Shown: positions 21,468 to 24,942 of the stretch, piece by piece | How the letters are laid out: each line of letters opens with the position of its first letter | Numbering within the stretch: position 1 is the stretch's first letter | Assembly: GCA_964501105.1 (NCBI GenBank) | Contig: CAZCRG010000015.1 | Location: 1 to 24,942, forward strand | Source of the DNA: BMS3B sp964501105 | Lineage (GTDB): Archaea; Hydrothermarchaeota; Hydrothermarchaeia; Hydrothermarchaeales; BMS3B | Length of the DNA: 24,942 bases | Reading direction: 5' to 3' | Notes under the pieces: model-generated | Seen by the model: only the letters and a program-made list of their open reading frames with translations | What the model was told of the DNA's origin: nothing | Database searches by the model: none | Program-made: the position numbers and the translations under genes

Positions 21468-21821
21468 ATGGATTTTGAAAGGAAGGTAGCTAAGGGTGAC
21501 CATGTCTTAATTCACTATACTATTTTCTGTGAAGATAAAATGGTGGAGACCACTGACGAGGAGGAGGCAAAGAAGGGTGGAATTTATGAACCTGAGAAGC
21601 ACTACAAGTCCTGGTGGAGTATTGCAGGGGCGGGAAGGTTTCTCTGGGGTATAGAGGATGCTTTAATTGGAATGAGAGAGGGTGAGGAGAAGGTTGTTGA
21701 AGTACCTCCTGAAAAGGGTTATACTGATAAAGAGCACAGGTGCTACGGTAAACCCCTGAAGATAAAAATAAAGCTGCTGCAGCACATCAAACCATATCAC
21801 ATAGCTGAACTTCACTGCTAA
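21468..21821 (+). CDS. FKBP-type peptidyl-prolyl isomerase, divergent, lacking most of the IF domain
   Basis: FKBPs isomerise X-Pro bonds and act as chaperones. The 117 residues show KVAKGDHVLIHYTIFCED, EEEAKKGGIYEPEKHY as in long archaeal FKBPs, GIEDALIGMREGEEKVVEVP and PPEKGY. The long archaeal type usually continues with a chaperone-like insert (IF) and a further domain to about 150-250 residues; here only about 30 residues follow PPEKGY. Some binding-pocket residues differ from FKBP12: FDSS becomes VETT and PGWE becomes WGIE. Activity may be reduced. ATG 21468 gives a normal N-terminus; ATG 21453 and 21429 are in-frame alternatives. A palindrome at the 3' end may be its terminator. Confidence 0.75.
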   Translation: MDFERKVAKGDHVLIHYTIFCEDKMVETTDEEEAKKGGIYEPEKHYKSWWSIAGAGRFLWGIEDALIGMREGEEKVVEVPPEKGYTDKEHRCYGKPLKIKIKLLQHIKPYHIAELHC

Positions 21822-21822
21822 T

Positions 21823-21838
21823 AAATTTTTAAAAATTT
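21823..21838. terminator. perfect 16-base AT palindrome after the FKBP gene
   Basis: AAATTTTTAAAAATTT is self-complementary, begins 2 bases after the stop codon and ends in a T-run (to 21840). It may terminate the FKBP transcript. It also borders the TATA region of the next gene, so a regulatory role is equally possible. Confidence 0.4.
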
Positions 21839-21876
21839 TTTTATATCTCTTTATACCAATATTTTAAGGAGGTGAT
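21838..21876 (+). promoter_or_regulatory. promoter region and perfect Shine-Dalgarno of the solute-binding protein
   Basis: TTTATATCTC at about 21839-21849 and TTTATACC at 21850-21857 are TATA-like. AAGGAGGTGAT at 21866-21876 is a full-length match to the archaeal anti-Shine-Dalgarno and lies directly before ATG 21880. This is the strongest translation signal in the window and suggests abundant expression. Confidence 0.55.
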
Positions 21877-21879
21877 AAA

Positions 21880-23085
21880 ATGAAAAAGAGTCTCTTACTG
21901 GTTGGAGTAATTCTTGCCATTATGGCAATTTTTGCCGGATGTGCACAGCAGGCGGAAAAAGCTCCAGAAGCTAAAAAAGAAACAGGAGAGGTGCAGAAGG
22001 CTCCAGAAGAAATAAAAATAGGAGTACTTCTGCCGTTAACTGGCAACTTAGCACCTTTTGGTCAGGGAATGCTAAAGGGAGCCAAAGTGGCAGAGAAGGA
22101 ACTCAACGATGCTGGAGGTGTTCTTGGTAGTAAAGTTAAACTTGTAGTGGAAGATACTGGCACTGAACCAGCCAAAGCTGTTGAGGCAGCAAGAAAGCTT
22201 GTTAATATAGACAAGGTTCAGGCTATAGATGGAGCAGCAGCCAGCTCTTCAACCCTTGCAGTGGCTCCTATATGCGAGGAGAACAAGGTTGTTCTGGTGT
22301 CGCCAGCTTCCACAAGTCCGGAGGTTACAAACGCTGGAGACTATATCTTCAGAGTTGTGCCCAGTGATACTCTTCAGGGCAAGGTTTTGGCTGATTTGAG
22401 CATAGGCGAGGGTTATAAAAAGGCTGCAACTTTTGTTATAAATAACGACTACGGCATAGGACTTCAGGATGTTTTCACAAATACCTTCAAGGAAAAAGGT
22501 GGAGACGTTGTGATTCAGATTCAGTATGACCCAGGTAAGGGTGACTACAGAACTGAGCTCCAGCAGATTAAGGACTCTGGAGCTGAGATGATAATGTTTG
22601 TTTCCTATCCAGAGGATGCCTCAGTTATACTCAAGCAGGCTGTGGAGCTTGGCTTGACCCAGAAGTGGATTGCAGCCGAGGGTATAGCCAGTGAAGAGAT
22701 GTTCAACTATGAGGGTATGAAGGAAGCCATGGAAGGCATGCTCTTAACAAAGCCAGCCAGCTCAACTGATAGCGAGGAGTATAAGCACTTCTACAATCTG
22801 TTTAAAGAGATGTACCCAGATGAGGAACCAGGTATTTATGCAGACTCCACCTACGATGCTCTGATGATGATTGCCAAAGCTATAGAGGCTGCAGGAAGCT
22901 ACGACGGTGAAAAAATCAAGGATGCCATGTATGAGATAAGCAAGGGCTACAAGGGTGCAACTGGCGATAAAACCATGGATGAAAATGGCGACATAATCTA
23001 CCAGGACTTTGTAATACTCAAGGCAGAGAACGGCAAGTTTGTAGAAGTGGGAATGTGGAAGCAGGGTAAGCTGGAGATGAAATAA
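21880..23085 (+). CDS. ABC transporter substrate-binding lipoprotein, LivK-like
   Basis: A 401-residue protein with a lipobox signal peptide (MKKSLLLVGVILAIMAIFAG followed by Cys21), an Ala/Lys/Glu linker, and a type I periplasmic-binding fold: IKIGVLLPLTGNLAPFGQGM, LNDAGGVLGSKVKLVVEDTG, the ligand region IDGAAASSSTLAVAPICEEN, LVSPASTSPEVTNAGDYIFR, and ADSTYDALMMIAKAIEAAGS in the second lobe. Such proteins capture branched-chain or other amino acids, amides or aromatic acids outside the membrane for a LivHMGF-type transporter. No permease or ATPase gene is adjacent, so it either serves a transporter encoded elsewhere or acts as a sensor. The strong Shine-Dalgarno predicts high production. T-rich runs at 23090-23115 follow the stop. 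Confidence 0.93.
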   Translation: MKKSLLLVGVILAIMAIFAGCAQQAEKAPEAKKETGEVQKAPEEIKIGVLLPLTGNLAPFGQGMLKGAKVAEKELNDAGGVLGSKVKLVVEDTGTEPAKAVEAARKLVNIDKVQAIDGAAASSSTLAVAPICEENKVVLVSPASTSPEVTNAGDYIFRVVPSDTLQGKVLADLSIGEGYKKAATFVINNDYGIGLQDVFTNTFKEKGGDVVIQIQYDPGKGDYRTELQQIKDSGAEMIMFVSYPEDASVILKQAVELGLTQKWIAAEGIASEEMFNYEGMKEAMEGMLLTKPASSTDSEEYKHFYNLFKEMYPDEEPGIYADSTYDALMMIAKAIEAAGSYDGEKIKDAMYEISKGYKGATGDKTMDENGDIIYQDFVILKAENGKFVEVGMWKQGKLEMK

Positions 23086-23129
23086 GCTTCCCTATTTTTC
23101 TCTTTTTATTTTTTAATACCTCTATCAAA

Positions 23130-23419
23130 TTACTCATAAAACACTACACCAAACTCTACAAGTCTCTTGTAGTGCTTTGCTTTTTGTTTCGGGTAAGCGA
23201 GAGTAAATTTTTATTTACAAACTCAAGCGTAAGCATTGCGAGCACACCTTTATGTTTTTTAGCCTGGATATATCTCACTGATAGCAGTGCCTTTGCAGCA
23301 TAGTACTGAGCATAGTATGCTTCGCTTACTGCATGGTTGTATTTTCCAGCCTCAAACAGAAGCTTGGCAGAAGATAAACTTTCCCCAGCCCTTTCAAAAT
23401 ACTTCTCCCACTCAGGCAT
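23130..23419 (-). pseudogene. HEPN-domain (HepT-like) gene, frameshifted
   Basis: From ATG 23419 the protein reads MPEWEKYFERAGESLSSAKL then LFEAGKYNHAVSEAYYAQYY and AKALLSVRYIQAKKHKGVLA, a clear HEPN helical bundle. The frame then diverges near 23180-23195 and stops at 23156 as NKKQSTTRDL. The alternative frame continues KQKAKHYKRLVEFGVVFYE to a stop at 23130 and restores an R-x5-H arrangement like the HEPN RNase motif. Even when restored it is shorter than usual (about 96 versus 120-130). HEPN toxins are RNases silenced by the neighbouring MNT nucleotidyltransferase, whose stop overlaps this start. Confidence 0.7.
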
Positions 23420-23722
23420 AGATAACTCCTTCCCTCTCCACATTCCTTATAAAGCCTGTGCCCTCCCTTTTGAGATATTCAAATCTCTCGGGAGTGATGT
23501 CATAGGGTGAAATCACAACTCCATATTTCAGCAAATTTGGATGGTTTCGTCAATAAGTTCCTCAAGGCTCACATACCCGACAACAAGCACATCAACATCG
23601 CTCTTTGCTTCAGCCTCTCCTCTAGCATGGCTGCCAAAGACTATTATCTCCTCCACCCTGGAGGAAAACTTCTGGCTTATTATACTGATAAATTCTCTGA
23701 GAGCTTTTTCTCCAACTTCCAT
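23412..23722 (-). pseudogene. MNT-type nucleotidyltransferase antitoxin gene, frameshifted
   Basis: The first frame from ATG 23722 reads REFISIISQKFSSRVEEIIV then FGSHARGEAEAKSDVDVLVV, the intact GSxARG...SDxD active site of minimal nucleotidyltransferases. It hits a stop at 23528 (DETIQIC). In another frame the sequence carries on as LKYGVVISPYDITPERFEYL and KREGTGFIRNVEREGVIYA, the expected C-terminal part of the family, ending TGA 23412. One frame change near 23530 is enough to explain this. MNT proteins add AMP to HEPN toxins and inactivate them. The start has a TATA-like ATTTTATATACTG on this strand about 25 bases upstream. Confidence 0.75.
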
Positions 23723-23851
23723 ATCTGCTATTTCCAGATTAATATCAGTATATAAAATATAAAGACTTTAGCAAGAGAAAACTTCAGGGAAATCAGTTGT
23801 TATGGAACTCATAAATTCTATGAGGAATGTGAAGCTCAAGTAGCTGGGACT

Positions 23852-23882
23852 CTTTCAATCCCACTTTGGTACTGGTTCTAAC
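23852..23882. repeat. solitary CRISPR-repeat-like sequence
   Basis: The 31 bases begin CTTTCAATCCCACTTTGG and end TGGTTCTAAC (on the other strand GTTAGAACCA...GGATTGAAAG). This agrees closely with the 30-base repeats of Archaeoglobus and related archaea, which run CTTTCAATCCCA...TGGTCTGATTT.AAC, with one extra base in the middle. No second copy or regular spacer is visible within 100 bases on either side, and no cas gene is in the window. It sits 10 bases from the stop of the transglutaminase-like gene. Confidence 0.55.
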
Positions 23883-23892
23883 TTATATCACC

Positions 23893-24909
23893 TCAGGTAT
23901 CAAACCAATCATTATAACTTTCATATACATCCCACACTTCACCATTATAATAAGTATAGACCACTAAGTGGTATCTTGTCCTCACATTGCGTGGTAATCT
24001 AATGGATAATGTAACTTTATGCTCATCTCCAGAATCTAAATGTATTCGTGCTTCTTTGTGAGTGTATATCCACCCTTCTTCTTTACCATATACATCAGTA
24101 TGCACATCAACTTTTACATCCCCATCGCCAAGTCCAAGGTTCATTATTTTTAAAGTAATTTCAACCCACCACCCCTCAACTTCAATATTTTCAACAGTAA
24201 AGTCAATGTTTGGAGGGGGATTTGATACAAAAGACGTTACATCAAAAGCGTTGACAATTTTCCAATCGTATATTTCATCTCCAGCTGACTTCATTCCTTT
24301 ATATTGAGGTTCCCATATTACCATTCTGCCATCTTCTAGTACACCAACACTTAAATGGTCAATATCACCATCTTGATTTGTATCTACAAATAAGAGATAT
24401 ACGTCGCTAATTCCGGCCCTCATAAACATAGATGCTAACAAGACAGACAAATCGTCACAGTCCCCGCCACCTAATAGTACTGTCAGAGAAGGTGGAAAGA
24501 CGTAGTCTGACTTCCAATTGGGGTCTCTATTATATTTAAGGTTGTAGGCAATCCAATTCTTCAAGGCCATTTTTATTTCTTTTTCACTAGTAAGCCCCTC
24601 TGTTATATTGTTTACTAACTCTATGACTATTTTGTCATGGGGATTTACTTGATAGAAATATTTTACTCGCCAATCGCCTGACAATTCGTCGATGTATTGA
24701 CAATACTTGTTTTCAAACATTATTAAATCATCTATCTCTTCAACAGAGAGTTCTATACCCTTGTCCATTTCTTTTAGTTTGTAGAGATAGTAATATTCAT
24801 TGTTTAAATGACTCTTAACCAATTCTCTGTAATCTTCTAGATACTTTCCATATTTTCCATACTCTATAGAATCTCCATATTCTTCATCAAGTTTTATTAA
24901 ATTAAGCAT
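23893..24909 (-). CDS. transglutaminase-like (papain-fold) protein, probably exported
   Basis: The 338 residues comprise an acidic helical N-terminal part (1-90), a transglutaminase-like domain (about 95-230) with LLGGGDCDDLSVLLASMFMR (Cys151), DHLSVGVLEDG (His185) and WEP (Glu200) as the likely catalytic residues, and a C-terminal beta-sandwich resembling CARDB/FN3 (FTVENIEVEGWWVEITLKIM to the end). DTNQDGDID at 176-184 is an EF-hand-like calcium loop directly before the catalytic histidine. Such domains act as cysteine proteases or amidases, often outside the cell. Codons ahead of the ATG (24909) keep coding hydrophobic residues (IIFTFCLLF) back to a TAA at 24937-24939, so a signal peptide may lack a visible start. 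The gene is AT-rich and its true start is uncertain. Confidence 0.75.
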   Translation of the reverse strand: MLNLIKLDEEYGDSIEYGKYGKYLEDYRELVKSHLNNEYYYLYKLKEMDKGIELSVEEIDDLIMFENKYCQYIDELSGDWRVKYFYQVNPHDKIVIELVNNITEGLTSEKEIKMALKNWIAYNLKYNRDPNWKSDYVFPPSLTVLLGGGDCDDLSVLLASMFMRAGISDVYLLFVDTNQDGDIDHLSVGVLEDGRMVIWEPQYKGMKSAGDEIYDWKIVNAFDVTSFVSNPPPNIDFTVENIEVEGWWVEITLKIMNLGLGDGDVKVDVHTDVYGKEEGWIYTHKEARIHLDSGDEHKVTLSIRLPRNVRTRYHLVVYTYYNGEVWDVYESYNDWFDT

Positions 24910-24942
24910 AAAAAGTAAACAAAAAGTAAATATGATTTAAAT

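Noticed and set aside
23750..23892. A full CRISPR array around the lone repeat
   Set aside because: I scanned about 100 bases on each side and found no second repeat copy; one flank is already the transglutaminase coding sequence.
1..24942. tRNA, rRNA, complete insertion sequences or replication origin
   Set aside because: No cloverleaf with a TTCRA arm, no rRNA conserved blocks, no transposase motif and no clustered origin repeats were seen by eye; a tRNAscan or ISfinder run could overturn this.

Overview
The window looks like the chromosome of an anaerobic euryarchaeon-like archaeon. The evidence is a replication factor C small subunit, archaeal-type TruD, an archaeal FAD synthase, the archaeal CODH/ACS alpha and epsilon subunits (CdhA, CdhB), an F420-reducing FrhB-type protein, TATA-like boxes close to start codons, and Shine-Dalgarno sites of the GGAGGTGA type. 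The core genes are densely packed and often overlap by 4 bases. The lineage cannot be fixed from sequence alone: the gene content would suit Archaeoglobi, Hadarchaeota or methane/alkane-oxidising archaea (inference).

Layout. (1) 1-3830 is an AT-rich accessory block filled with toxin-antitoxin genes in various stages of decay: a DUF433/DUF5615 pair with a short toxin, two unassigned coding remnants, a 469-aa exported or membrane protein, an orphan DUF104-like antitoxin, a RelB-like antitoxin followed by a frameshifted relE, and an intact-looking TumA/TumE-like pair. (2) 3860-10700 is housekeeping: moaD, then tmk-ribL on the minus strand, a UPF0145 gene with three membrane-protein genes leading into trpB, a convergent atypical thioredoxin reductase, and truD. 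(3) 10735-12144 is a second accessory spot. Two related two-helix mini membrane proteins point outward on each side of a RelE toxin, an antitoxin whose 3' end overlaps that toxin tail to tail, and small remnants. A tandem-DUF2250 regulator follows. (4) 12853-16874 is a compact frhB-like/cdhA/cdhB operon. This module would oxidise or reduce CO bound to CODH/ACS and exchange electrons through several Fe-S clusters and probably flavin/F420. (5) 16887-21313 holds an orphan type II/IV secretion-type ATPase and rfcS on the minus strand, then a divergent NfeD protease plus stomatin operon. (6) 21468-23085 holds an FKBP-like isomerase and a lipoprotein solute-binding protein with a perfect Shine-Dalgarno site but no transporter genes nearby. 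(7) 23130-24909 is a third accessory spot: an MNT/HEPN pair in which both genes are frameshifted, a solitary CRISPR-repeat-like sequence, and a transglutaminase-like protein.

No tRNA, rRNA, complete CRISPR array or intact mobile element was seen. The most distinctive signals are the high density of broken toxin-antitoxin modules confined to three AT-rich spots, the lone CRISPR repeat, the convergent antitoxin/RelE overlap flanked by paired mini membrane proteins, the FrhB-CODH coupling, and a thioredoxin reductase that has lost its NADPH signature.
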